A DNA stretch of 64,000 nt from Cryptosporangium aurantiacum. GTDB taxonomy: Bacteria; Actinomycetota; Actinomycetes; Mycobacteriales; Cryptosporangiaceae. Position numbers and translations under genes: made by a program. Numbering within the stretch: the stretch's first letter is position 1; every line of letters starts with the position of its first letter. Below the pieces are notes generated by a model. That model was not told the DNA's origin. It did not search any database and was given only the letters and a program-made list of their open reading frames with translations. This document shows positions 53,585 to 62,014 of the stretch, piece by piece. The stretch is taken from contig NZ_FRCS01000001.1 in assembly GCF_900143005.1 (NCBI RefSeq), positions 1,302,001 through 1,366,000 on the forward strand, read 5' to 3'.

Positions 53585-54991
53585 TTACCGCGCCAGGGCC
53601 GACGCGGTGGCGCGGGTGGGGCGTGCGGTGCGGTCGCCGGGGCGCGCCGCACCCAGCGCGGACGTGACCGCGGCGCGGACCGCAGCGGCGTCCTCGTCGA
53701 GAACCGCGTCGACCAGGCCCGCGCGGGCCAGTTCGCCCGCGGTCAGCCGGAAGCTGGCGGCCAGTTCCGGGGCGCGGGCCGCGTCGCGGTAGAGCACGGC
53801 GGCGCCGGCCTCGGGGCCGATGACCGAGAACACCGCGCCACGGAGCAGCAGCAGCCGATCGGTGTGGGCGAGCGCCAGCGCTCCGCCGCTGCCGCCCTCG
53901 CCGACGACCAGTCCGACGCTCGCGGTGCGCAGCTCGGCCAGCGCGAGCAGCGTCCGGGCGATCTCGGCGGCCACCCCGTCGGCCTCAGACGGCGGCGACG
54001 GGTCGGCTCCTGGCGTGTCGACCAGCGTCAGCACCGGCAGGCCGAGCCGTCCGGCGAGCCGGATCGCGCGCTGGGCCAGCCGGAACGCGGCCGGTCCGGG
54101 GTGCGGGTTCGCGTGCCGGTCCATCGCGATCACCAGAACCCGGCCGCCGTCCAGCGTCGCGATGCCTGCCCGGACGCCCGGGTCGGTGCCGCGCAGCTCC
54201 AGCCAGCCGTCGGTGAGCCACGCCGCCCACTCGAGCCCGGACGCCCGATGCGCCGCCCGCGCCCGGGTCACCGCGGCCCACGCCCCGGCGACGTCGGCCT
54301 CGGTATGACGTCGGACCGTGGGGCGACCGTGCGGCACGGCCAGCGGCGGCGCCGGGGCCGCGCCGACCGCCGAGGTCAGCCAGCCCCACTGGTCGGAGCG
54401 CGGCACCAGCGCGTCCACCAGCCCGTGCGCGTGCGCCGACTCCGCGGTGTGCGACGTCGCGGGCGGGTACGACCCGGTCACCTGTGCCACCACGCGCGGA
54501 CCGCCGAAGCCGATCGTCGCCGACGGCTCGGCGGCACGGACGTCGGCCAGCGACGCCCACGACGCGTAGACGCCGCCGGTGGTGGGGGAGCGTAGCACCG
54601 CGGCGCTGATCAGCCCCGCCGCGGCGTGGTCGGCGACGGCGGACGCGGTCCGGCCCATCTGCACCAGCGAGAACATGCCCTCCTGCAGCCGTGCCCCACC
54701 GCTGGCGACCAGCTCGACGACCGGGAGTCGCCGCTCGGTCGCGCGGCGGAACGCCCGCACGATGCGCTCACCCGCGACGACGCCCATCGTGCCGCCGTGC
54801 CGGTCGAACCGGCAGGCGACGAGCGCGGCCGGTGTCCCGGCGAGGTCGACGACGCCGGTGCGCACCGACTCGTCCGCGGCGGCGGGGGACTCGTAGGCCG
54901 GGAAGTCCAGCGGGTCGGCGGAGCACAGCTCGGCGTCCCACTCCTCGACGAACGGGACGGCCTCCGCCGCGGGTGCGATCTCAGCCGTCAT
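53585..54991 (-). CDS. Acyl-CoA carboxylase carboxyltransferase subunit (fused beta-alpha)
   Basis: A 468-residue biotin-dependent carboxyltransferase. The beta half has VASGGARLQEGMFSLVQMGRTASAV and TTGGVYASWASLADVRAAEPSATIGFGGPRV. The alpha half has TLVDTPGADPSPPSEADGVAAEIARTL and VGEGGSGGALALAHTDRL, giving the usual CoA and carboxybiotin binding loops. It is shorter than AccD-type subunits (about 520) and no biotin carboxylase is adjacent. It may work with a carboxylase encoded elsewhere. It overlaps the next gene by 11 bp. Confidence 0.85.
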   Translation of the reverse strand: MTAEIAPAAEAVPFVEEWDAELCSADPLDFPAYESPAAADESVRTGVVDLAGTPAALVACRFDRHGGTMGVVAGERIVRAFRRATERRLPVVELVASGGARLQEGMFSLVQMGRTASAVADHAAAGLISAAVLRSPTTGGVYASWASLADVRAAEPSATIGFGGPRVVAQVTGSYPPATSHTAESAHAHGLVDALVPRSDQWGWLTSAVGAAPAPPLAVPHGRPTVRRHTEADVAGAWAAVTRARAAHRASGLEWAAWLTDGWLELRGTDPGVRAGIATLDGGRVLVIAMDRHANPHPGPAAFRLAQRAIRLAGRLGLPVLTLVDTPGADPSPPSEADGVAAEIARTLLALAELRTASVGLVVGEGGSGGALALAHTDRLLLLRGAVFSVIGPEAGAAVLYRDAARAPELAASFRLTAGELARAGLVDAVLDEDAAAVRAAVTSALGAARPGDRTARPTRATASALAR

Positions 54992-55835
54992 AGGTGTAGA
55001 ACCCGCGGCCGGTCTTCTGGCCCAGCCACCCGAGCCGCACGTACTGCTTGAGCAGCGGCGGCGGGAAGTACTTCGGGTCCTTGTACTCCTCGTACATCGA
55101 CGCGGCCATGTCGTGGACGATGTCCAGCCCGATCAGGTCGGCGAGCCGGAACGGGCCCATCCGGTGGTTGAAGCCGAGTTGGAGGACCTCGTCGATCGAC
55201 TCCTTCGGTGCGACGCCGCGCTCGAACGCACGGATCGCGTCGAGCAGGAACGGCACGACGAGCAGGTTGCCGACGAACCCGGGGACGTCGTTGATGACGA
55301 CCGGGTTCTTGCCGAGGTCTTTCGCGAACGCGACGAAGCTCTCGACGTTGGCCGGCAGCGAGATCGGGGTCTTGATGACCTCGACCAGCTTCATCACCGG
55401 CACCGGGTTGAAGAAGTGCAGGCCGACGATGGCCTCCGGGCGCTTCGTCGCGCCGGCGAGGATGACGAGCGGGATCGTGGAGGTATTTGAGCCGATCAGC
55501 GTCTCCGGCCCGACGAGCGTGTCGATCCGGGCCAGCAGCCCCTTCTTGAGCTCGACGTCCTCGAAGACCGCCTCGACGACGAGGTCGGCCTCGGTGATCG
55601 CCTCGAGGTCGGTGCCGAACCGGAGCTTGTCGAGCGCGGCCTGCTTGTCGTCCGCGGTGATCCGGCCACGGTCGAGCTGACGGTCCAGGCCGGCGACCAC
55701 GCGTCGCTGCCCGGCCTCGACGGCTGCCGCGTCCTTCTCGACGACGACCACCTCGTAGCCGCGCTGGGCCGACACCTGCGCGACGCCCCCGCCCATCGTC
55801 CCGCAGCCGATGACGGCTACCCGCTTTATCTGCAC
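54981..55835 (-). CDS. 3-hydroxyacyl-CoA dehydrogenase (3-hydroxybutyryl-CoA dehydrogenase)
   Basis: A 284-residue enzyme starting at GTG 55835 with GAGGAG upstream. The Rossmann start is VAVIGCGTMGGGVAQVSAQRGYEVVVVEKD, the family signature is SNTSTIPLVILAGATKRPEAIVGLHFFNPVPVMKLVEVI, and the C-terminal domain has LGFNHRMGPFRLADLIGLDIVHDM. It oxidises 3-hydroxyacyl-CoA with NAD in beta-oxidation or butyrate metabolism. Length is typical of the bacterial single-domain form. Its start is divergent from the aldehyde dehydrogenase at 56019. Confidence 0.94.
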   Translation of the reverse strand: MQIKRVAVIGCGTMGGGVAQVSAQRGYEVVVVEKDAAAVEAGQRRVVAGLDRQLDRGRITADDKQAALDKLRFGTDLEAITEADLVVEAVFEDVELKKGLLARIDTLVGPETLIGSNTSTIPLVILAGATKRPEAIVGLHFFNPVPVMKLVEVIKTPISLPANVESFVAFAKDLGKNPVVINDVPGFVGNLLVVPFLLDAIRAFERGVAPKESIDEVLQLGFNHRMGPFRLADLIGLDIVHDMAASMYEEYKDPKYFPPPLLKQYVRLGWLGQKTGRGFYTYDG

Positions 55836-55875
55836 GCGTACTCCTCGAACGGCCGCCCATTTTGAAGGTTGTCAA

Positions 55876-55887
55876 TGTATCTATACA
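55876..55887. promoter_or_regulatory. Palindrome TGTATCTATACA (possible operator)
   Basis: A 12-bp inverted repeat with 5-bp arms (TGTAT/ATACA) in the 183-bp gap between divergent 3-hydroxyacyl-CoA dehydrogenase and aldehyde dehydrogenase genes. TTGTCA lies just upstream on the plus strand. It is a candidate site for a GntR- or TetR-type regulator not identified here. Confidence 0.4.
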
Positions 55888-56018
55888 GGAGGCGTCCCGG
55901 GCCGGACAAGATCGTCCGGGGGCGGAGGATTCCCGTCGGACGGGCTATCGGTGCGGGTGACGTCCGTTATCGTTAGGTGATTCCAAAAGTATCGACGCTT
56001 TGATTGCGGGTCGCTCTG

Positions 56019-57482
56019 ATGGACGAGACTGCTGACTCTGTGCTGACGGGGGCGCTGTACCTCGACGGCGCGTGGAAGGACGCGGCGGACGGTCGCACGT
56101 TCACCGTGACCGACCCGGCGACCGGCGAGGTCATCGGCCGGGTCGCCGACGCCGACCGTTGTGACGCCTCCTCGGCGGTGGAAGCGGCCTCCGCGGCGTT
56201 CGGGCCCTGGTCCGCGCGGACCGCGTACGAGCGCGCCGAGTTCCTGGTCTCCGCCCACCGGCTGATGCTCGACCGGGCCGACGACCTCGCGCTGCTGATG
56301 ACCCGTGAGCAGGGCAAACCGCTGAAGATGGCACGCAACGAGGTGCGGTACGGCGCGGACTTCCTCGCCTGGTACGCCGAGGAGGCGAAGCGCGTCTACG
56401 GGACGACGATCCCCTCCGCCCGCGCCGACCAGCGCTTCACCGTGCTGCGTCAGCCGGTGGGCGTGGTCGCGGCGATCACGCCCTGGAACTACCCGATCTC
56501 GATGATCACCAGGAAGGTGGCGCCCGCGCTCGCGGCGGGCTGCACGATCGTCGTCAAGCCGGCCGAGCAGACGCCGCTCTGCGCGGTCGCCATGTTCCAG
56601 ATCTTCCACGACGCCGGGCTGCCCGCAGGCGTCGCGAACCTCGTCACGACCAGCGACCCGGTGCCGACCGGCGACGTCTTCCTGGACGCCCCCGCAGTGC
56701 GAAAGCTCACGTTCACCGGCTCCACCGAGGTCGGCAAGCAGCTCGCGTCCCGGGCGGCCGCGACGATGAAGCGCGTCTCGCTGGAACTCGGCGGGCACGC
56801 GCCGTTCTTGGTCTTCGACGACGCCGACCCGGTGCGCGCGGCCAAGGGCGCCGCGCTGGTGAAGTTCCTCAACACCGGCCAGGCCTGCATCTGCCCGAAC
56901 CGGATCTACGTGCAGCGCCCGATCCATGACCGGTTCGTCGAGGCGCTCTGCGAGCGCGTCACCGCGCTGCGCGCGGGCTCCGGACTGGACCCCGCGGTGG
57001 GGATCGGCCCGCTGATCGACGCGGCCGCGCTGGAAAAGATGGAACGGCACGTGGGGGACGCCAGGGCGAAGGGCGCGCGGGTGCTCACCGGCGGCGATCG
57101 ACTGAGCGGCCCCGGGCTCGACGACGGGTACTTCTACGCCCCGACCGTGCTCGCCGACGTCACGCCCGACATGGCGATCTACCGCGAGGAGACGTTCGGT
57201 CCGATCGCGGCCGTGCTGCCGTTCGACGACGAGCGCGAGGTGCTCGAGGCCGCCAACGACACGACCTACGGGCTGGCGTCGTACGTCTACACCCAGGACA
57301 TCGGCCGGGCCGTGCGGGTGTCGGAGGGGCTACGGTTCGGCATCGTCGGCATCAACGACATCAACCCGACCGCCGCGGCGGCGCCGTTCGGCGGCGCCAA
57401 GGAGAGCGGTCTGGGACGCGAGGGTGGCGCGCAGGGCCTCGACGAGTACCTGGAGGAGAAGCTCGTCGGCTTGGCTATTTGA
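56019..57482 (+). CDS. Aldehyde dehydrogenase (succinate semialdehyde dehydrogenase-like)
   Basis: A 487-residue enzyme. ATG 56019 is preferred; a TTG 15 bp upstream is possible, and neither has a strong ribosome binding site. It has ITPWNYPISMITRKVAPALAAGCTIVVKPAEQTP, FTGSTEVGKQL, LELGGHAPFLVFDDA and the nucleophile C290 in NTGQACICPNR. REETFGPIAAVLPF and APFGGAKESGLGREGG close the domain. LELGGHAPF and TPLCAVAMF are typical of succinate-semialdehyde-type enzymes, but substrate choice is not certain. Confidence 0.92.
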   Translation: MDETADSVLTGALYLDGAWKDAADGRTFTVTDPATGEVIGRVADADRCDASSAVEAASAAFGPWSARTAYERAEFLVSAHRLMLDRADDLALLMTREQGKPLKMARNEVRYGADFLAWYAEEAKRVYGTTIPSARADQRFTVLRQPVGVVAAITPWNYPISMITRKVAPALAAGCTIVVKPAEQTPLCAVAMFQIFHDAGLPAGVANLVTTSDPVPTGDVFLDAPAVRKLTFTGSTEVGKQLASRAAATMKRVSLELGGHAPFLVFDDADPVRAAKGAALVKFLNTGQACICPNRIYVQRPIHDRFVEALCERVTALRAGSGLDPAVGIGPLIDAAALEKMERHVGDARAKGARVLTGGDRLSGPGLDDGYFYAPTVLADVTPDMAIYREETFGPIAAVLPFDDEREVLEAANDTTYGLASYVYTQDIGRAVRVSEGLRFGIVGINDINPTAAAAPFGGAKESGLGREGGAQGLDEYLEEKLVGLAI

Positions 57483-57586
57483 TTGCCACCTGCCCGCCCC
57501 CCGCTATCGGTAGGGCCGGCACCGTTCGACGGTAGTGTGCCGATACCGGCGTCGGTGGGGCGCTTCGGTGCCCGAACGGAGGAGAG

Positions 57587-58378
57587 ATGGCCACGGACGA
57601 CGCGGTGCTGATCAGCGAGCCCACGCCGGGCGTCCGGCTGTTGACGCTCAACCGGCCCGAGGTGCGCAACGCGATGACCGGCGAGATGACGGCCGCGTGG
57701 GGCGCCGCGATCGAGGAGGTCGCGGCCGACCGGGACACCCGGGTCGCGGTCGTCACCGGCGCGGGCAGCTCGTTCTGCTCGGGCGCCGATCTCTCCTGGC
57801 TGGACCAGGCCGCCGGGCACGACACCACGACCGACCGGCTGCGCGAGCGGATGCTGCCGTTCTACCGCACCTGGCTGCGCCCCCGCTCGCTGCCGTTCCC
57901 GGTGATCGCCGCGGTCAACGGCCCGGTCGTGGGCGCCGCGGTCTGCCTCGCGCTCGCCTGCGACCTGCGGTACGCCGGGCCCGGCGCGATGTTCAGCACG
58001 CCGTTCATCTACCTCGGCACGCACGCGGGCATGGGCGCGACTTGGCTGCTGCAAGAGGCGATCGGCGTCTCGCGGGCCAGGGAGATGCTCTACACCGGCC
58101 GCGAGGTGTTCGGCGAGGAGGCGCTCGACTGGGGGCTGATCGGCGGGGTCGCCGACGACGTCCTCGCCCACTCGCTGAAGGTCGCCGAGCAGATCGCCGG
58201 CGCCGCACCGATCGCGACCCGGCTGACCAAGGCGGGGCTCGAGCAGGCCGCGCACGGGCTGGAGGCGTCGCTGCAGTGGGAGGCGCTCGCCCAGCCGGTC
58301 ACGATGACGACCGCGGATCTGCACGAAGGAATCGAGGCAAAACGGCACCGACGCGCGCCAAACTTCAAAGGTCTGTGA
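57587..58378 (+). CDS. Enoyl-CoA hydratase/isomerase family protein
   Basis: A 263-residue crotonase-fold protein starting at ATG 57587 with GGAGGAGAG directly upstream. Motifs are RLLTLNRPEVRNAMTGEMTAAW, TGAGSSFCSGADLSWLDQAA for the oxyanion hole and AAVNGPVVGAAVCLALACDLRYAG. The region IYLGTHAGMGATWLL lacks the pair of Glu residues of classic hydratases, so an isomerase or hydrolase role is possible. It stands alone, 104 bp after the aldehyde dehydrogenase. Confidence 0.87.
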   Translation: MATDDAVLISEPTPGVRLLTLNRPEVRNAMTGEMTAAWGAAIEEVAADRDTRVAVVTGAGSSFCSGADLSWLDQAAGHDTTTDRLRERMLPFYRTWLRPRSLPFPVIAAVNGPVVGAAVCLALACDLRYAGPGAMFSTPFIYLGTHAGMGATWLLQEAIGVSRAREMLYTGREVFGEEALDWGLIGGVADDVLAHSLKVAEQIAGAAPIATRLTKAGLEQAAHGLEASLQWEALAQPVTMTTADLHEGIEAKRHRRAPNFKGL

Positions 58379-58514
58379 AATTCTGCACGCGGATATCTAA
58401 TCGTCGAACGGCTGCACGGACGATGTGCGGTGGCCGCGACGGCGTATATTGATAGTTAAACGAATGTCGAGGCGCTAGCCGAGGGAGTCTAGCCAGCAAG
58501 TGAGGAGCAATCTG

Positions 58515-58943
58515 GTGACTCCACCTTCCGCCGACGCGGTGAGCGCGACCGAGGTTTTCAAGGCCCTGGGCGATCCCATCCGCTGGAGCATCGTGCAGCA
58601 GATGGCTGCCACCGACGAGCTTGCGTGCAGCACGCTCGAGGAGACCTTGCCGATCTCCAAGCCCAGCATCTCGTACCACACGAAGATCCTGAGCCAGGCC
58701 GGGTTGATCTCGACGCGCAAGCAGGGCCGGAACTTCTTCTACACGCTGCGCCGCGACGTGCTGCGCGGGCTGATCGACGACGTCTGGGCACTGGCGCCCG
58801 AGCCGCGTCCGGTCGGCGACAGCGGACAGCTCGAGCACAAGCCGACGCCGATCCGGCGCCGTCGCAACACCACCACGACCCGGCTCCGTCAGGCCGCCGG
58901 CGACGAGGGCCGCGAACCCGAGGTCACGCTGCTGACCTGGTGA
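58515..58943 (+). CDS. ArsR-like winged-helix transcriptional regulator
   Basis: A 142-residue DNA-binding protein. GTG 58515 is chosen because GAGGAGC lies 7 bp before it; GTG 58500 is the alternative. The winged helix covers about residues 10-85: ATEVFKALGDPIRWSIVQQMAATDELACSTLEETLPISKPSISYHTKILSQAGLISTRKQGRNFFYTLRRDVL. No arsenic-type Cys motif (ELCVCDL) is present, so it is not a metal sensor of the classic type. The C-terminus is an unusually basic tail (PIRRRRNTTTTRLRQ). Its upstream region has ATTGATAGTT and two CTAGCC repeats. Confidence 0.87.
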   Translation: MTPPSADAVSATEVFKALGDPIRWSIVQQMAATDELACSTLEETLPISKPSISYHTKILSQAGLISTRKQGRNFFYTLRRDVLRGLIDDVWALAPEPRPVGDSGQLEHKPTPIRRRRNTTTTRLRQAAGDEGREPEVTLLTW

Positions 58944-58953
58944 GCAGAGCACA

Positions 58954-58987
58954 CACGAAGGCCCGGGCTCGCGCCCGGGCCTTCGTG
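58954..58987. terminator. Strong bidirectional hairpin
   Basis: A 15-bp perfect stem (CACGAAGGCCCGGGC and its complement) around a TCGC loop, between the convergent ArsR-like gene and the leftward hot-dog hydratase gene. Confidence 0.82.
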
Positions 58988-58989
58988 CG

Positions 58990-59409
58990 TCAGTCGAAGA
59001 CGACCGTGGCCGTGCCGGGCGCCAGTTGCGCGCCGTCCTGCGTCTCGGTCCAGATGCGCAGCTCGGCGCTGATCACGCCACCCTCCTCCGAGACCGACTC
59101 GACGACGCCGCGCGCGGTCACCGTCTGACCCTTGAGGTTCGGGTTCCGGAACTGGCACGACAGCCGGACGATCCGGCCCCGGCCCGCCAGCCACTGCCGC
59201 ACCAGGATGTGTAGGTACGACCACTGCAGGTTGCCCATCCCGAACGCGGTCGGGTAGCCGGCCGCCTTGCCCGCCTCGTCGTCCATGTGGATCGGGACGA
59301 ACTCGTCGTTCACGGCGGCGTACCGGTTCCAGGCCGCGAACCCGGTCTCCCGGACGAACGGCGGCAGCTCCTCGCCGACCGTCGGCGCCACACTCACTTG
59401 CTGGGTCAT
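58990..59409 (-). CDS. MaoC-like hot-dog hydratase (single domain)
   Basis: A 139-residue hot-dog protein. The central helix region has AAVNDEFVPIHMDDEAGKAAGYPTAFGMGNLQWSYLH, giving the Asp/His pair (NDxxPxH) expected of (R)-specific enoyl-CoA hydratases. The end is LSCQFRNPNLKGQTVTARGVV, the usual FRNP-x-KGDT-type strand. With the FAS1-like protein upstream, 14 bp away, it could form a heteromeric hydratase such as those acting on bulky steroid or long-chain enoyl-CoA. Confidence 0.85.
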   Translation of the reverse strand: MTQQVSVAPTVGEELPPFVRETGFAAWNRYAAVNDEFVPIHMDDEAGKAAGYPTAFGMGNLQWSYLHILVRQWLAGRGRIVRLSCQFRNPNLKGQTVTARGVVESVSEEGGVISAELRIWTETQDGAQLAPGTATVVFD

Positions 59410-59423
59410 GGGTGTTGTTCCCC

Positions 59424-59912
59424 TCAGTACCTGATCAGCGTGCTGCGGGTGCGCTTCACGACCGCGCCGTCCTGGTTGGTCCAGGTGTCCTCGGTGACCG
59501 TGAAGAGCATCAGCCCGAGCCGCCCCTCGCGCTCGGAGTAGGACTCCAGGCGGTTCTCGCTGGTGATCACGTCGCCGGGCCGGATCGGCGCGCCGTACTC
59601 GGTCTCCATGCCGCCGTTGAGCTGGAACTGCAGCCCCGGCCCCGGGACGCCGGCCAGCTGCTCGGTGCGGTCGGCGGCGTTGGCGTCCTTACCGGCCTTC
59701 CCGGTGGACTCGCTGGCCGCCACCGCCCAGGCGAACGGGTTGAACTCCTCGGGGGCGCTGGCGGCGTCCAGGAAGACCTGGGGCGGCTTGTCCGGCCAGT
59801 AGGTCGCGAGCGCCCAGCGCCGGATGTCCGACTCGGACACCGGGTAACTGATCCTCCGGGTCAACAGGTTGCCGAGCGCGCCGCGCATGGCGTCGGACAC
59901 GTTCGTTCTCAT
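59424..59912 (-). CDS. FAS1-like MaoC N-terminal hot-dog protein
   Basis: A 162-residue protein starting at ATG 59912 with GGGAGGTC upstream; the open frame continues over a palindrome, which is unlikely to be coding. It carries YPVSESDIRRWALATYWPDKPPQVFLDAASAP, LNGGMETEYGAPIRPGDVITSENRLES and GLMLFTVTEDTWTNQDGAVVKRTRSTLIRY, the pattern of the non-catalytic MaoC N-terminal hot-dog. It lacks the Asp/His pair and probably pairs with the 58990 protein. Confidence 0.82.
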   Translation of the reverse strand: MRTNVSDAMRGALGNLLTRRISYPVSESDIRRWALATYWPDKPPQVFLDAASAPEEFNPFAWAVAASESTGKAGKDANAADRTEQLAGVPGPGLQFQLNGGMETEYGAPIRPGDVITSENRLESYSEREGRLGLMLFTVTEDTWTNQDGAVVKRTRSTLIRY

Positions 59913-59938
59913 CGGAAGACCTCCCGGCGGGATTCGCT

Positions 59939-59960
59939 TAGACACTTAGCTAAGTTTCTA
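59939..59960. promoter_or_regulatory. Palindrome ACTTAGCTAAGT with extended arms (possible operator)
   Basis: A 22-bp inverted repeat with one mismatched pair, whose 12-bp core at 59944-59955 is perfect. It lies 27 bp before the start of the two-gene hot-dog hydratase operon and downstream of the VWA gene. A TetR-type regulator is plausible, but which one is unknown. Confidence 0.5.
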
Positions 59961-59980
59961 CTTGCTTGAGGTTCGTCCGG

Positions 59981-61342
59981 TCAACGGCTTCCGTCACCCA
60001 GCCCGTCGACGAACGCCTTCAGTTGCCGCACGGTCCGGCACTCCACGACCGCGTCGCAGTGCGGCGCGTATCCGCCGATCACCGAGTCGCCACTGTCCCA
60101 CGCGGCGGTGGGCTCGGGGTTGAGCCAGTACAGCTGGGCTGCCCGCGCCCGGATCCGGCGCAGGACCTCCGCACGCGGGGCGTGGTAGTTCGACCGCGCG
60201 TCGCCGAGGACGAGCACGGTGGTGCGGCCGGTGATCTGGGTTCCCCAGGAGTCCCAGAAGCTCTCCAGGGCGTGCCCGTAGTCGGAGTGCCCGTCCAGCC
60301 ACACCCCGAGGCCCTCGGAGTTGATCCGGCGGGTGGCGGCGGCCAGGTCGGGCTCGGTCGCGAGCAGGTCGGTCACCTCGTCCACGCCGTCGACGAACAC
60401 GAACGTCCGCACCGACGCGAACGCGCCCCGCAGCGCCGAGACCAGGTAGAGCGTGAACGTGGCGAACGTCGAGACCGACCCGGAGATGTCCGCGAGCACG
60501 ACGAGCCGGGGCTTCGGCGGCCGGGGCGGCCGGTGGACCACGGCGGCCGGAACACCGCCGGTGGACAGCGCCGCACGCACCGTGCGCCGGACGTCCGGCC
60601 GCGTGCTGCGCCGGTGACGCCGTCGCTGGGCCAGCCGTGCGGCCAGCACCCGGGCGAGCGGGTCGACGGTCTCGCGCAGCGTCTCGATCTCCTTCGCGGA
60701 GGCGGTGAGGAACGCCACGTCCTCCGGCAGCGGCGTGCGCAGCGTCTTGGCGACCGCGGCCGCCCCCCGGTCGGCGACCAGCCGGCGGCGGATCTCCGAT
60801 TCCACCTCGATCCGGAACTGCTGGACGGTCCCCTCGGCGCGCTCGGTCCGCAACCGTGCGTCCAGCCCGGCCGGCCCGTCGCCGGGTTCGCCGGTGAGCA
60901 GCTCGGTGACCAGCCGGTCGGCGTCCACGGCCCGCATCGTGCGGTACAGGTAGTAGGTACCGGCGACCGGACGGCCCGGCTGGACGTCGGCGTGCCGGTC
61001 GACGAACACCGCCGCGAGCGCCCGCTGCAGCGCGACGTCGCCCGCGCGCAGAGCGTCCACCAGCAGTTCGCGCAGTTCGTCGTCGGACAAGCCGGTGAGG
61101 ACGGGACCGGACCCGCGGTCGGGATCGGCCGTAGGCCGGAAGAACAGCCCGAACACCGTGTCGAACGCGTGCTCGTGCGCCGCGACCTTGACCAGCGTGG
61201 CGCGCAGCGCCACCTGTACCTCGATCGGGCGGCCCAGGTCGACGTGCTCCAGCGCGCGGAGCGCGTCGATCTGCTCGCTGACCGAGATCGGGAGGCCGAC
61301 CGTGCGCAGCTCCGCGACCAGGCTCTCCACCGCCGCGAGCAT
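59981..61342 (-). CDS. CoxE-like VWA domain protein
   Basis: A 453-residue protein with an N-terminal helical region and a C-terminal von Willebrand A domain. The MIDAS motif is D285-I-S-G-S289 in VVLADISGSVSTFATFTLYL, and LVLGDARSNYHAPR provides the later acidic position. CoxE-like proteins pair with MoxR ATPases to insert metal or mature enzymes, including carbon monoxide dehydrogenase-type and other oxidoreductases. A MoxR ATPase gene is two genes upstream in the same transcript. The client enzyme is unknown. Confidence 0.87.
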   Translation of the reverse strand: MLAAVESLVAELRTVGLPISVSEQIDALRALEHVDLGRPIEVQVALRATLVKVAAHEHAFDTVFGLFFRPTADPDRGSGPVLTGLSDDELRELLVDALRAGDVALQRALAAVFVDRHADVQPGRPVAGTYYLYRTMRAVDADRLVTELLTGEPGDGPAGLDARLRTERAEGTVQQFRIEVESEIRRRLVADRGAAAVAKTLRTPLPEDVAFLTASAKEIETLRETVDPLARVLAARLAQRRRHRRSTRPDVRRTVRAALSTGGVPAAVVHRPPRPPKPRLVVLADISGSVSTFATFTLYLVSALRGAFASVRTFVFVDGVDEVTDLLATEPDLAAATRRINSEGLGVWLDGHSDYGHALESFWDSWGTQITGRTTVLVLGDARSNYHAPRAEVLRRIRARAAQLYWLNPEPTAAWDSGDSVIGGYAPHCDAVVECRTVRQLKAFVDGLGDGSR

Positions 61343-62014
61343 CTAGTCGGCCCCGTCGAGAAACGCCATGACGATCTCCAGGCAGCGGACGTCCGCGGCG
61401 AGCCCGAAGTGGTCGACGCCGGGCAGCATCCGCAGGCGCGCCCGCCCGAACGCGGCGACGAGGTCGTCGGCGGGCGCGTTGAAGTCCTTGTCACCGAGGA
61501 CGACGAGCACGGACGCGTCCACCTTCGCGAGCGCGTCGGGCTCGGCGGGCGGCTTGGGGATCTCCAGGTAGCGCCGGACGTCGTCGATGTCGTTGCCCGC
61601 CGAGCGGGCCATCCGCCGGAACAGCCGGCCCACCCCGTGGGGGTCGTCCTCGTCGGCGAGCGCGTCGGCGAGCCTGCGTATCGCGACGACGTTCGGCTTG
61701 AGCACGCCGTTGCCGACGCCGAGCAGCGCGAGCCGCCGGAACCGGGCCGGCTCGCGCGCGGCGGTCGCGGCGAGGAGCTGCGCACCGGCCGAGAACCCGA
61801 CCGCGTCCAGCGGCCCGTCCACCTCCAGCCGCCCGAGCAGGTCGTCGACGACCTCGTCGCCGCTGGTCATATCCGGTGGCGGGGCGTCGCCGTGCCCGGG
61901 GAGGTGGTATCCGATCACCGGGTGCCCGGCGGCTTCCAGCAGGTCGATCCAGCCGACCTTGCGGAAGTTGTGGTCGATCGTCGACCCGGCGCCGTGCACG
62001 AGCAGAACGGTCAT
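61343..62014 (-). CDS. Alpha/beta hydrolase
   Basis: A 223-residue hydrolase starting at ATG 62014, overlapping the MoxR stop by 4 bp. It has LLVHGAG at the start for the oxyanion hole, YHLPGHGDA, the nucleophile elbow GFSAG with S75, and PGVDHFGLA with the His. Its stop codon is adjacent to the VWA start. Members hydrolyse esters, thioesters or lactones. It is inserted between MoxR and CoxE genes, which are usually adjacent. Confidence 0.86.
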   Translation of the reverse strand: MTVLLVHGAGSTIDHNFRKVGWIDLLEAAGHPVIGYHLPGHGDAPPPDMTSGDEVVDDLLGRLEVDGPLDAVGFSAGAQLLAATAAREPARFRRLALLGVGNGVLKPNVVAIRRLADALADEDDPHGVGRLFRRMARSAGNDIDDVRRYLEIPKPPAEPDALAKVDASVLVVLGDKDFNAPADDLVAAFGRARLRMLPGVDHFGLAADVRCLEIVMAFLDGAD

